Assembly: GCA_030950365.1 (NCBI GenBank)
Contig: JAUZRQ010000014.1
Span: 1 to 64,000 of the forward strand
Length of the DNA: 64,000 nt
DNA from: Candidatus Zhuqueibacterota bacterium
GTDB taxonomy: Bacteria > Zhuqueibacterota > Zhuqueibacteria > Zhuqueibacterales > Geothermadaptataceae
Direction: 5' to 3'
The position numbers and the translations under genes are program-made. The notes below the pieces were generated by a model. It had not been told where the DNA came from. It searched no databases and was given only the letters and a program-made list of their open reading frames with translations. Of this stretch, positions 1 to 8,252 are shown in pieces (position 1 is the stretch's first letter; each line of letters opens with the position of its first letter).

Positions 1-1491
1 AAAGCAGCCATTGAATGGGGGTGGTGGGGTGGTTTATCTGCAGCCGGATATGCAGCCATTTATTTTCTGGGGAATATTCCCGTCAAAATCGATGCTTTCT
101 TTACCGTCCTGGCGCTGCTCGCCGGAGTGTATTTTATCTCGATCCGCCGCCTTGCAAAGCCGGTTCCGACGGATCGCCCGGACTCGTTCTGGCGAGCCCT
201 CAATCAAAACAAATCACCTTTGTTTTTCATCCTACTCTTTGCCGTTCTTTTTCGGCTCTGGCTGTTCTGGAGCCATCCCGCCACAACCGATGACCCATTC
301 CGCTACATCTGGGACGGCCGGCTCATGAATCAGGGCATCAACCCTTTTGCGTTTCAGCCGGACTCCGAGTTGTCAGTCCCGTGGCGGGATGACTACATTT
401 ATCCCCTGATCAACCACAAATCGGTGGTTTCGATTTATCCTCCACTTTTGCAGTACGGATTCCTGCTGAGCTACTGGATTGCACCGAATATTTACGCCTT
501 TAAAATCCTGCCGTTGTCGTTCGATCTTGGTAGCCTGTTGCTGTTGTTGTGGCTGCTGCATCATTACCGACGGCCTTTAACCTATATCCTCATTTACGCC
601 TGGAATCCGCTCATCATTTTGGAATTTGCCGGTAGCGCCCATGTGGATATCATCGGCGTGTTTTTCCTGCTCCTGTTTCTGGTTTTGATGATCTCCCACC
701 GGTGGCCGTGGGCCGCGTTAGCGCTGGCGGCCTCAATCCTGACCAAATTGATTCCCATCTTGCTGCTGCCGTTCGTCTGGCGGCGGCTGCCCCGGAGGCA
801 GGCACTGATTTTCACCGCAATTCTGGGCGGTGTGCTGCTTGTATTCTATCTCCCCTTTCTCGAGGCCGGCGGGAACCTCTTCCACGCCCTGAAAATCTTT
901 GCCAGCAAATGGCATTTCAATGCTTCGCTGTTTGATCTGGCCTTCCACAGCCTGAAAGCCATGATACCGGATGCCATGTTGCAGTGGTATACTGAGCTTC
1001 GGCATCTGCCCACTGGCCCGGATGCCTGGCCGAGCTACCGTGTCGATCTGGCACTGTTGCTGGCCAAACTGCTTTTCGCAGCCGTATTTTTGGCCATTTA
1101 CGCCGGACTCATGGTGTATGCCGACCGGTTTTCGGATGCAACCAATGGCGTTCTGCCACGGATCTGGTTTGCGGTATTCGCTGCACTCCTGATGCTGGCA
1201 ACCACCGTACATCCCTGGTATCTGGCCTGGATCATACCATTTGTGGCGCTGTATCCCATGCCGGCTTTCCTTTATCTGAGCGTGGCGATTTTGCTAAGCT
1301 ACCATGTACTGCACGATTACTCTTTGCAGGGGATATGGAAAGAACACCTGCTGATCAAGCTGATCATTTACGTGCCCTTTTATGCGCTGCTTTGTGTGGA
1401 ATGGCGACGGTGGGTGAAAAGCGGAGGTCGAAGCAAAAAAGGGAAAATCCCCCTGACACCGATGCCGGAAGCGCCGATCAATCTCCGATAA
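1..1491 (+). CDS. Polytopic GT-C glycosyltransferase (GT87/MptB-like), N-terminus cut off by window edge
   Basis: The frame is open from the first base, so the true start lies outside the window. The visible 496 codons encode a very hydrophobic protein with roughly ten membrane helices. An Asp-Asp pair followed by RYIWDGR and then GINPF appears in the first quarter, which is the layout of the first extracytoplasmic loop of polyprenol-phosphate-sugar-dependent mannosyl/glucosyltransferases of the GT-C fold. HPWYLAW occurs later, also typical of these proteins. The expected role is transfer of a sugar from a lipid carrier to an envelope glycan at the inner membrane; the substrate cannot be read from sequence. 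The C-terminus is basic. It overlaps the convergent small gene at 1478-1675 by 14 bases. Family assignment is fairly firm, the acceptor is unknown. Confidence 0.75.
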   Translation, partial: KAAIEWGWWGGLSAAGYAAIYFLGNIPVKIDAFFTVLALLAGVYFISIRRLAKPVPTDRPDSFWRALNQNKSPLFFILLFAVLFRLWLFWSHPATTDDPFRYIWDGRLMNQGINPFAFQPDSELSVPWRDDYIYPLINHKSVVSIYPPLLQYGFLLSYWIAPNIYAFKILPLSFDLGSLLLLLWLLHHYRRPLTYILIYAWNPLIILEFAGSAHVDIIGVFFLLLFLVLMISHRWPWAALALAASILTKLIPILLLPFVWRRLPRRQALIFTAILGGVLLVFYLPFLEAGGNLFHALKIFASKWHFNASLFDLAFHSLKAMIPDAMLQWYTELRHLPTGPDAWPSYRVDLALLLAKLLFAAVFLAIYAGLMVYADRFSDATNGVLPRIWFAVFAALLMLATTVHPWYLAWIIPFVALYPMPAFLYLSVAILLSYHVLHDYSLQGIWKEHLLIKLIIYVPFYALLCVEWRRWVKSGGRSKKGKIPLTPMPEAPINLR

Positions 1492-1675
1492 GGCCGCGGG
1501 CGATGAGAAAAGGAAGGATGATATAGAGGAAAGTGTCCCGGATGAGATAAAACACGATCACCGCCGCGATCACTTTCCAGCCTGCCTCTTTTAACACCGC
1601 TTTGAAGCCTTTTTCCTGTAACAAGGCCCGCCATTGTCGGATTTTGGCTGGCACCAGAAAATGGCTCAATTTCAT
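1478..1675 (-). CDS. Small single-pass membrane protein, function unknown
   Basis: A 65-residue protein with an amphipathic basic N-terminal half and one hydrophobic helix near residues 34-58 (the stretch starting AAVIVFYLIRD). I chose the ATG at 1675; a GTG four codons upstream would give 69 residues. The ATG is preceded by GTGAGAGCAGGC, a weak ribosome site. It is convergent with, and overlaps, the glycosyltransferase gene. The residue pattern is protein-like and the frame is intact, but I recognise no named family. Confidence 0.5.
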   Translation of the reverse strand: MKLSHFLVPAKIRQWRALLQEKGFKAVLKEAGWKVIAAVIVFYLIRDTFLYIILPFLIARGLIGD

Positions 1676-1715
1676 GCCTGCTCTCACGCTTGAGTTTCTA
1701 TGGATCGCAATGGTT

Positions 1716-1751
1716 CCGGCTCGCCTGGGCTGTGAGCCGGGATGATTTTTT
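1716..1751 (+). terminator. Probable rho-independent terminator
   Basis: CCGGCTC at 1716-1722 pairs with GAGCCGG at 1734-1740 around an 11-base loop, and a run of six T follows at 1746-1751. It could end transcription of the glycosyltransferase gene after reading through the convergent small gene. The T run starts five bases after the stem, which lowers confidence. Confidence 0.4.
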
Positions 1752-1874
1752 CAAAAAAGGTAAAATTGCAACGACTGGCGAAGGCATCGAGCCTGAGGTT
1801 ACCAGAACGTAACTATTTGGCTAAAAGCTCACTTTTGGCAAGCCGCCTTCGCTGGCGTGCTAATCCGTCGTCCA

Positions 1875-2531
1875 CTACTCTGCAGACGGGCACAAATCCT
1901 GAATCACGCAGTCGCCGCATTTGGGTTTGCGCGCCTGGCACACATAACGGCCGTGCCAGATCAGCAGATGCCCGAACAGGGTCCACTGCTCTTGCGGCAC
2001 CAGTCGCATCAAATCCTGTTCGATTTTATCCGGATTGCTATTGTCACTTAGCCCCAGACGCGAAGCCAGCCGCTTGACATGTGTATCGACCACGATGCCT
2101 TCATTTTTACAATAGGCATTTCCCAGGACCACGTTGGCGGTTTTGCGGCCCACGCCGGGCAACTTCACCAGCGCTTCCATAGTATCGGGCACTTTGCCGC
2201 CATGTTCTGTCACCAACATCTGGCCCAGTGCTTTGAGTGAACGCGCTTTGTTGCGGAAAAAGCCAGTCGGCCGGATATCCTCCTCCAGCTCGGCCAGCTC
2301 CACTCTGGCATAATCTTCTGCGGAACGGTATTTCTGAAACAGCTCCACCGTCACCTGGTTCACCCGCTCATCGGTACACTGCGCCGAAAGGATGGTGGCC
2401 ACCAGCAATTCAAGCGGATCGCTGAAGTTCAGCGCGCATTTGGCCTCCGGATACACCTGCCTGAGCCGCTCGATGATTTTCTGCACGCGCGCTTTTTTCT
2501 CCTCGAGCGTCTCTTTCGATCTATCTACCAT
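1875..2531 (-). CDS. nth: Endonuclease III (DNA glycosylase/AP lyase)
   Basis: A 218-residue protein of normal length for Nth, which removes oxidised pyrimidines from DNA and cleaves the abasic site in base excision repair. The helix-hairpin-helix motif LPGVGRKTANVVL is at 124-136 with the catalytic Lys at 130, the catalytic Asp is in VVDTHV at 149, and the C-terminal [4Fe-4S] ligands are all present with correct spacing (Cys198, 205, 208, 214; C-x6-C-x2-C-x5-C). The start overlaps the end of the upstream LiaF-like gene by seven bases, and GGAG lies ten bases before the ATG. Together with polX upstream this suggests one transcript polX, liaF-like, nth. Confidence 0.96.
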   Translation of the reverse strand: MVDRSKETLEEKKARVQKIIERLRQVYPEAKCALNFSDPLELLVATILSAQCTDERVNQVTVELFQKYRSAEDYARVELAELEEDIRPTGFFRNKARSLKALGQMLVTEHGGKVPDTMEALVKLPGVGRKTANVVLGNAYCKNEGIVVDTHVKRLASRLGLSDNSNPDKIEQDLMRLVPQEQWTLFGHLLIWHGRYVCQARKPKCGDCVIQDLCPSAE

Positions 2532-3139
2532 ATTTTGATATCTCCAAAAACGGTTGATGCCACGATGATCAGCCGCGTGGTGGCGCTATCAAAATCCGCC
2601 GATTTCAGAGTGCGCTGTATAAACAGCCCGCTGCCGCGTTCCGGGCCCACTTCCGCTTCACCCGCAGACACGCTGGCGCGCACCAGATACGGCACGCGCT
2701 CCGGCAACTGCAGCCGGATGTCCCCGAATACCACGCTCAAAAACAGGGTCCGCTGCCCGGGACTCAGAGTCATGTCCCGGCAATCGAGATCGATATCCCC
2801 GAACGTCACCGAATATTTCGCGCCGACGAAATTTTGCGACTGGATTTTGCGGCGAATCTCGCCCAGAATCCGCTGCTCGTCAATGTGCTCTTCGCTTTCG
2901 ACCTGCGCCACACGGGCCCTCGGCGGCCCGGCCACAACCCCCTCTTCCTGCACCGGCTTTTCTTTTGGGAAAAAAATCATCTTCAGGCCGATTAAAATCA
3001 GGATCAGCGGCCAGAATGTCTGCACGAAATCCTCAAAATCCATTACCCCCATCTGATCAAGCAAAAGCAGCACGCCCAGAACGATCAAAATGATGCCGAG
3101 GGTCGAAGGTCTGCCTCGAGTGTCATGGCGCCGTGCCAT
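2525..3139 (-). CDS. LiaF-like membrane protein (DUF5668 helices plus LiaF C-terminal domain)
   Basis: A 204-residue protein. Two hydrophobic helices lie at about 12-30 and 40-58, separated by a short acidic loop, as in the DUF5668/LiaF transmembrane domain. After a charged linker there is a beta-rich C-terminal domain with three FGDI repeats (TFGDI near 127, VFGDI near 151, VFGDI near 199), the hallmark of the LiaF-C/cell-wall-active-antibiotic-response fold. In Firmicutes LiaF inhibits the LiaRS envelope-stress system; in FCB bacteria such proteins are common without LiaRS and their job is unknown. It lies between two DNA repair genes, 51 bases after polX and overlapping nth by seven bases, so it is probably co-transcribed with them. 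Confidence 0.82.
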   Translation of the reverse strand: MARRHDTRGRPSTLGIILIVLGVLLLLDQMGVMDFEDFVQTFWPLILILIGLKMIFFPKEKPVQEEGVVAGPPRARVAQVESEEHIDEQRILGEIRRKIQSQNFVGAKYSVTFGDIDLDCRDMTLSPGQRTLFLSVVFGDIRLQLPERVPYLVRASVSAGEAEVGPERGSGLFIQRTLKSADFDSATTRLIIVASTVFGDIKIW

Positions 3140-3190
3140 TCATCATCTCCGCTTCGGTTCAACGGTGAACAGCCGATTCGCGTTCTTCTT

Positions 3191-4942
3191 TCATCGTACG
3201 CAAGAATGGCCCTTTTTCTTCACAAAAATTTGTTCGACTTCGTCAGCGGAGTGAGCATTGAGCACATCCTCCGCAGTGAGCCAGCCTTTGCGAGCAATGC
3301 CCACGCCGAGGAACGTATCCATGAGGCCGGCGGTGCTGTGCGCGTCCGGATTGACGCTGAGCATGATGCCCCGTTCTTTGGCCTCGCGCACGTAGCGCCA
3401 GTCCAAATCAAACCGGTGCGGATTGGCATTGATTTCGATAATCACCTCGTATTCCCGCGCCGCCGCAAACAGTTCCGCATAATTCAGCGGATAGCCCTCC
3501 CGGCTCAACAGCAATCGTCCGGTGGGATGGCCGAGGATGGTCACATGCGGATTGGCCATGGCCCTGACAATGCGCTCGGTGGCCTCTTTCTCGGACATCT
3601 TCAACTTCTGATGCACAGAAATGATCACGAAATCCAGCTCGGCCAGAACGTCATCGGGATAATCGAGAGAGCCATCGGAAAGGATGTCGCACTCGGTGCC
3701 GTGAAAGATGCGGAAATCGGGATACTTTGCATTCAACTCATCGATGCGGCGGCGCTGCTCCCGCAGCCGCTCCACCGACAGGCCATTGGCGTAATACACC
3801 GATTGACTGTGGTCCGAAATGCCCAGGTACTGCATGCCCAGATGGCGGCACGCTTCGACCATTTCTTCGAGACTGTTGGCGCCGTCGCTGTCGGTGGTGT
3901 GGGCATGAATGATTCCGCGAATATCCGATTTCTCCACCAGCCCGGGCAACCGGTGGTTCAACGCTGCCTCGATTTCGCCCATATCCTCGCGCAGCTCCGG
4001 CGGGATGTAGTCCATGCCAAGCACCGCGAAAATCTCCTCTTCGTTTGCACACGCTATCAACGATTCATCTTCGCGGAACAGGCCATACTCGTTCATTTTA
4101 ATGCCCAGCTTTTTGGCATGCGACCGCATGGCCGTGTTGTGCTCGCGCGAGCCGGTGAAATGATGCAAAGCATACGGAAACTGCATGTCGGACACGATTC
4201 GCAAATCGGCCTGGATACCTTCCTCGGTGATGATGCTGCTCTTGGTGCTTCCCCTGGCCACCACCGATTTCACCCCATCCAGGCCGGTGAAATGGTCCAT
4301 AATCGCGTCACGGTCTTTGTCCTCGGCGCTGGCCACGATATCGATGTCCTTCACCGTTTCCTTGCAGCGGCGCAGGCTGCCCGCGAGCTGCGCCCGAATC
4401 ACCGCCGGATGACCGGATACGGCTTCATAAAGCCGTTCGCCCACCGCAAGTGCCACATGATAATGATGCCGATCGCTGTACTGTTTAATGAACTGGATGC
4501 CTTCGAGAATTTTCTCTTCCGTCCTTGCGCCGAAGCCTTCCAACGAGGCCAGTTGGTGCTGCCGGCAGGCCACTTCCAGCTCCTCAATGGACTGGATGCC
4601 GAGCTCCTCATACAGCTTCTTGATTTTCCGCGGCCCCAGCCCGGGAATGCGCAGCAGCTCCAGCAGGCTATCCGGAAACTCCGCGCGCAAGTTCTCGTAA
4701 TACTCAAGCCGGCCAGTGGTCACCAGCTCGGTGATTTTCTCCGCCAGCGCCGAGCCAATGCCTTTGATGTTGCGGATTTCACCGGACTGCACCAGCTCCA
4801 GCAGGTCCGCGCTTAGCCCCTTAATGATACGCGCGGCATTGTGGTAGGCGCGGGTCTTAAACGGATTCTCGCCTTTGAGCTCCAGCAACACGCCGATCTC
4901 TTCGAGAATCGCCACGACATCTTCTTTTTTGATGGCGCTCAT
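3191..4942 (-). CDS. polX: DNA polymerase X with PHP domain
   Basis: A 583-residue protein, the usual length of bacterial PolX. The N-terminal third has HhH motifs (GIGSALAEKI near 61; IPGLGPRKIKKLYEELG near 98) and the palm domain carries GSLRRCKETVKDIDIV, with the Gly-Ser and Asp pair that bind nucleotide and metal. The C-terminal PHP domain has HAHTTDSDG, GISDHS, HGTECDI, SVHQ, GHPTG, INANPHR and NPDAHS, so the metal ligands appear complete and 3'-5' exonuclease/phosphoesterase activity is expected. Such enzymes fill small gaps in base excision repair, consistent with nth two genes downstream. It is the first gene of a probable three-gene minus-strand operon. Confidence 0.95.
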   Translation of the reverse strand: MSAIKKEDVVAILEEIGVLLELKGENPFKTRAYHNAARIIKGLSADLLELVQSGEIRNIKGIGSALAEKITELVTTGRLEYYENLRAEFPDSLLELLRIPGLGPRKIKKLYEELGIQSIEELEVACRQHQLASLEGFGARTEEKILEGIQFIKQYSDRHHYHVALAVGERLYEAVSGHPAVIRAQLAGSLRRCKETVKDIDIVASAEDKDRDAIMDHFTGLDGVKSVVARGSTKSSIITEEGIQADLRIVSDMQFPYALHHFTGSREHNTAMRSHAKKLGIKMNEYGLFREDESLIACANEEEIFAVLGMDYIPPELREDMGEIEAALNHRLPGLVEKSDIRGIIHAHTTDSDGANSLEEMVEACRHLGMQYLGISDHSQSVYYANGLSVERLREQRRRIDELNAKYPDFRIFHGTECDILSDGSLDYPDDVLAELDFVIISVHQKLKMSEKEATERIVRAMANPHVTILGHPTGRLLLSREGYPLNYAELFAAAREYEVIIEINANPHRFDLDWRYVREAKERGIMLSVNPDAHSTAGLMDTFLGVGIARKGWLTAEDVLNAHSADEVEQIFVKKKGHSCVR

Positions 4943-5080
4943 GGCCGATGGACCTGTGCGTAAGTATTACAATTCAGCATCCAACCCTTGCCCTGTCATT
5001 CCGGCTGTCGACGGTGCCAGACAGGGCGCCGAACCAATAGCCCGATAACATTCCGTAACAGATACTATGAGCTGTTTGCT

Positions 5081-6487
5081 CTATTCAAGATAAAACGCTG
5101 TGGGAATCCTGAGTTTGCCTTCGATTTTGTTGAGAAACTCATCCCGGTCCAGTGCAAACAGGGGACTGATCTCCAGACGCATGCCATCCACGTTTTCGGG
5201 CAGGGGGAAATCCGCCGCCCGCAACCACGAGGCGAACAGCCGGGTCATATCGCGCCGGGCCGTGGCCGGAGAGTCATCACCATCGGCGTTTTTCACCGGA
5301 CTGAACTCCTCGGCGCGATCCACTTCCAGCACCACCGCCCGCTCGGCATAATTCAGTGCATCGAAAATGAACCGTTCAAATTTGTAGCCATTCGGCCGGG
5401 CCGGTTGGATTGTTTGCCCCTGCGCATCGATGTACGGCACTTTTTTATGAGCGATGTGCCACGGCAGGTTGATATCATTGCCGCAAATCTTTTCGATGAA
5501 ATTCCGGCTCAACACATGAATGGCGATGCTGCCGGCATTGTAGAGCAGGTTGCCGTGCTCATCGCGCGCCAGCTTGTCGTCGTCGGACATATCGCTGTAT
5601 TCAATCACCCCCAGCTTGCCGTTGATGCGGCCAACCACGCCGACTTTCTCGAACGGATCGCGCTTGGACACCACTTTGGCGGACATGTCGGCCTGCTGAT
5701 GAATGTGATAGCCTAAAAACACCGGATCGCAAATTTTCACCAGCACATTGTCCACCTGAAAATAAAACAGATACTCGATGCCGCGGTTCCGCATGTCTTC
5801 CAGGGCGCCGCTGTTTTTCAGGGCGGCAAAAATTCCACCGTGGCCGTCGGGACTCATGAACACGTGGTCCGGCCGGTCCATGATCAGTTTGCCCTGTTCA
5901 TTCAGCGCCGGCATCATACCCTGGACGAAGAAAAACACATCCTCTTTCGGCAGGCTAAAGTAGTGATGATCCTCAAAGAAATTCACGGTAGCGGCATGGT
6001 TGCTTTCACTGGTCATGATGTACCACGGCACACGGGTTTCGTACCGCCGCCGGATGGCCAGCAATTTTTCAGCATGCAGCTGAAACAGCGACTTCTGGCT
6101 CACCGGACCGATGGGGAAGATGCCCTTGGGGCCGTCGAATCCCAGGCGCGTCCCCTGGCCGCCGGCCACCAGAATCGCGCCGATTTTGCCCTCGCGCAGG
6201 ATCTGCTCGCCCACGGCGGCCATTTCCTGCGCTTCCTGTTTCTGGGCCTCGGCGCGCGGCAGCGGAATGGGCTGCACCGGCTCAAAGGTCAGGTCTGCCG
6301 CCTTTTTGTTGGCCGCAATGGTTTGATACAGCTCATGCAACAAGTCAAAATCGATCTGCTGAATTTGCTGCAGCAACGCATCTTTTTGCTGCTCCGAAAG
6401 GCGATCCCAGTAAGCGAAGATATGCTCCTGCTCCCTTTCTCGGGCGCTTGCCAGAAGCTCGTCGTAAGGGGTGCGTGCGTCCTTCAT
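5081..6487 (-). CDS. UDP-N-acetylhexosamine/UDP-glucose pyrophosphorylase (UDPGP family)
   Basis: A 468-residue protein of the eukaryote-like UDPGP family, which makes UDP-GlcNAc, UDP-GalNAc or UDP-glucose from UTP and a sugar 1-phosphate. The nucleotide-binding signature GGQGTRLGFDGPKG is at 109-122. Further family signatures are MTSESNHAAT, the glycine-rich PDGHGGIF stretch (uridine/sugar contact), FQVDNVLVKICDP and the KVGVVGRINGKLGVIEYSD block. I start at the ATG at 6487, preceded by AGAGAGGA eight bases upstream, rather than at 6553. The LGFDGPKG form resembles AGX/UAP1 enzymes more than GalU, but the sugar specificity is not certain. It stands alone on the minus strand. Confidence 0.88.
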   Translation of the reverse strand: MKDARTPYDELLASAREREQEHIFAYWDRLSEQQKDALLQQIQQIDFDLLHELYQTIAANKKAADLTFEPVQPIPLPRAEAQKQEAQEMAAVGEQILREGKIGAILVAGGQGTRLGFDGPKGIFPIGPVSQKSLFQLHAEKLLAIRRRYETRVPWYIMTSESNHAATVNFFEDHHYFSLPKEDVFFFVQGMMPALNEQGKLIMDRPDHVFMSPDGHGGIFAALKNSGALEDMRNRGIEYLFYFQVDNVLVKICDPVFLGYHIHQQADMSAKVVSKRDPFEKVGVVGRINGKLGVIEYSDMSDDDKLARDEHGNLLYNAGSIAIHVLSRNFIEKICGNDINLPWHIAHKKVPYIDAQGQTIQPARPNGYKFERFIFDALNYAERAVVLEVDRAEEFSPVKNADGDDSPATARRDMTRLFASWLRAADFPLPENVDGMRLEISPLFALDRDEFLNKIEGKLRIPTAFYLE

Positions 6488-7152
6488 GGGTGAGGTCCTC
6501 TCTCGATACGCGTTTGCCGTAAACCGATTCGATCGATGTTTTATTAAAATCAAATGTAAATATAACGGCTTCTGAACGTTTTACCAAGAAAAAAGGTAAT
6601 AATTCGGCCGGTCACCAGAAATACATGAACCGCTCAACATAAACCACGCAGAGATTCTGGCAAAATCTGCTGACGGCAAAATGGGAAACATCGAACGGTG
6701 GGGAAAAACAGGCGGTAGGAATTTGTAACTATTCAGCATAAATCGGGCACTGCCATCTTGAATAGGAAAGAAACGCCTTGCCAATGAATTTGGATGTCGA
6801 CTCTAAAAAACCATAGATTGGCACTGATTTTCGGGGAGCCGCGGATGCACACGGATTGACGCGGATGGCCTCCCTAAAACCTTGAAAAGATGAATTCGCT
6901 ATTTCAAAATCCTCAAAATTAGACCTCAGCGACCTCAGCGCCACTGCGAGAGATTCGCTTTTCTTCCTAATGAGTCTTTCACCATTCGCTGAATAGTTAC
7001 AAGAATTTTGCGCAAACAGAATGCTATGATCCACGCCAAAACCATACAAACGAAAAATAGGCGGCGCAATTTTGAAAAACCCGCCCTGAATTTGCGGCAT
7101 TATTGTGGTGAGAGATGCCGGAATTGCTGCAGAGCGAGAGGCTGGCTTCAAG
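6488..7152. other. Non-coding gap with one MITE-like repeat
   Basis: 665 bases between the pyrophosphorylase start and the end of the lipoprotein gene. The middle is the repeat at 6725-7000. I see no protein with a ribosome site in the rest; short open frames here are shadows or are built from the repeat. Confidence 0.6.
6725..7000 (-). repeat. MITE-like repeat, copy A (276 bp, 13-bp terminal inverted repeats)
   Basis: Begins with GTAACTATTCAGC (6725-6737) and ends with its exact reverse complement GCTGAATAGTTAC (6988-7000). The interior matches, over almost its whole length and in reverse orientation, the element at 45792-46075: shared blocks include GGGCACTGCCA, AATGAATTTGGAT, GCACTGATTTT, GATGCACACGGATTG and CTCAGCGCCACT. 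It has no open frame of its own. No clear target duplication is visible beyond a similar AATTT in both flanks. Confidence 0.75.
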
Positions 7153-7827
7153 TCACCGCTCGGCCAGGAGCGAACCGCCGTTCGTGTCTTCCGTCCGGCT
7201 TTCGCGCTGTACCGGCTGCCTGTACTCGGCGCGGGTCACAGTGGTTTTTTGCTGCAGGCTCTGCTCAATAAGCTGCTTGACAAAGGCAAACTGCTGCTGC
7301 ACTTCCGGCGCTTCTTTCAAAATGGCCAGGTACTGTCTGGCACCGTAATACTCGCGGAACAATTTCAGCCGTTTGCGCAGGCCCTTCAGCCGAAATCGCA
7401 CAATGTCAAACCGGTTTTGATCGACATAGGTGAGACGGGGCATGGCCTTAAGATGTTCGAGACAGTATCGCAGGTCATCGGAAAACCGGGCAATCAGTTG
7501 CGATGATTCCTTTTCCGCGTTGGCCTTTCGTTCGCGAAACGTCTGCGAGGCCTGATAGATGAGCAGCAAACTTTTCTGAATTTCCTGTTCCGCCAGCATG
7601 AACTGGTTGGTGCGAATCCGCAATTCGGCATGTTGCAGTAAACTTCGGATGGCCTGAATGTCTTCCGGGACGTAATGAGCAGCTCCGGATTGTTCCAGAT
7701 CGGCAAATTGGGCTCTGGCTTTGGCCAGCTCCTCTTGCGGTGAATGCGCGCACGCTCCCCCCAAAACAACGAACAGCAAAACGACAGCCAATCCCCGCCA
7801 CGATAGTAGGGTTCTGGGCATCACCAT
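7153..7827 (-). CDS. Predicted lipoprotein, DUF4398-like helical protein
   Basis: A 224-residue protein with a signal peptide (residues 1-25) ending in LGGAC, a lipobox with Gly instead of Leu at -3. After the Cys the protein is almost all helical and charged: the stretch CAHSPQEELAKARAQFADLE followed by a block rich in Ala, Glu and Gln is like DUF4398 periplasmic lipoproteins, which often sit beside OmpA- or LysM-type envelope proteins. An internal ATG two codons in (7821) is an alternative start. It is monocistronic here and 425 bases downstream of the MinD-like gene. Function unknown. Confidence 0.65.
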   Translation of the reverse strand: MVMPRTLLSWRGLAVVLLFVVLGGACAHSPQEELAKARAQFADLEQSGAAHYVPEDIQAIRSLLQHAELRIRTNQFMLAEQEIQKSLLLIYQASQTFRERKANAEKESSQLIARFSDDLRYCLEHLKAMPRLTYVDQNRFDIVRFRLKGLRKRLKLFREYYGARQYLAILKEAPEVQQQFAFVKQLIEQSLQQKTTVTRAEYRQPVQRESRTEDTNGGSLLAER

Positions 7828-8252
7828 TGCTCGGCTTCCTTTGCGTTAAATCCCACACCTGCGCCCGACACGAGGGCAGCCACAAATTAAACCTTGTCAA
7901 ACAACAGCAACGAGAAACCTGGAGCGCGCGATGTTGGCTCTGAGGCAATAAGCGTAGAGTTGTGATCCGCAGAGTGTGGTGCGAGATGTCGATTAAAAGC
8001 AGATAACAAGGTAGGTTGAAACGTGTATAAATATAAATACAGGGGCGAGTTTATGCAAATGATTTTTTACAAATTTTTAAATTTTTTTTTTGGGGGGGTA
8101 AGAAATAGCGCTGCGCCCCGGCACTGGCTGGCACCGCGAACACAGACTTTATGGTCAGTGGCGATCTTTAGCAGGCTATGGCAATGTTCTTCGATACATT
8201 GATAAAGTATACTCGAACAGCTCTCTTCCGAAATGAATGGGAGTCTATAAGA
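7828..8252. other. Non-coding gap
   Basis: 425 bases between two minus-strand genes. It contains a run of ten T followed by seven G (8082-8098) in an AT-rich patch. I see no gene, tRNA or clear hairpin in it. Confidence 0.5.

Noticed and set aside
3125-4816. 563-codon plus-strand frame opposite polX
   Set aside because: The minus strand encodes a complete PolX with all motifs; the plus-strand translation has no recognisable domain.
8082-8098. Run of ten T followed by seven G as a possible phase-variation tract
   Set aside because: It is not within or close to the promoter of a gene; it lies in a gap downstream of the MinD-like gene.
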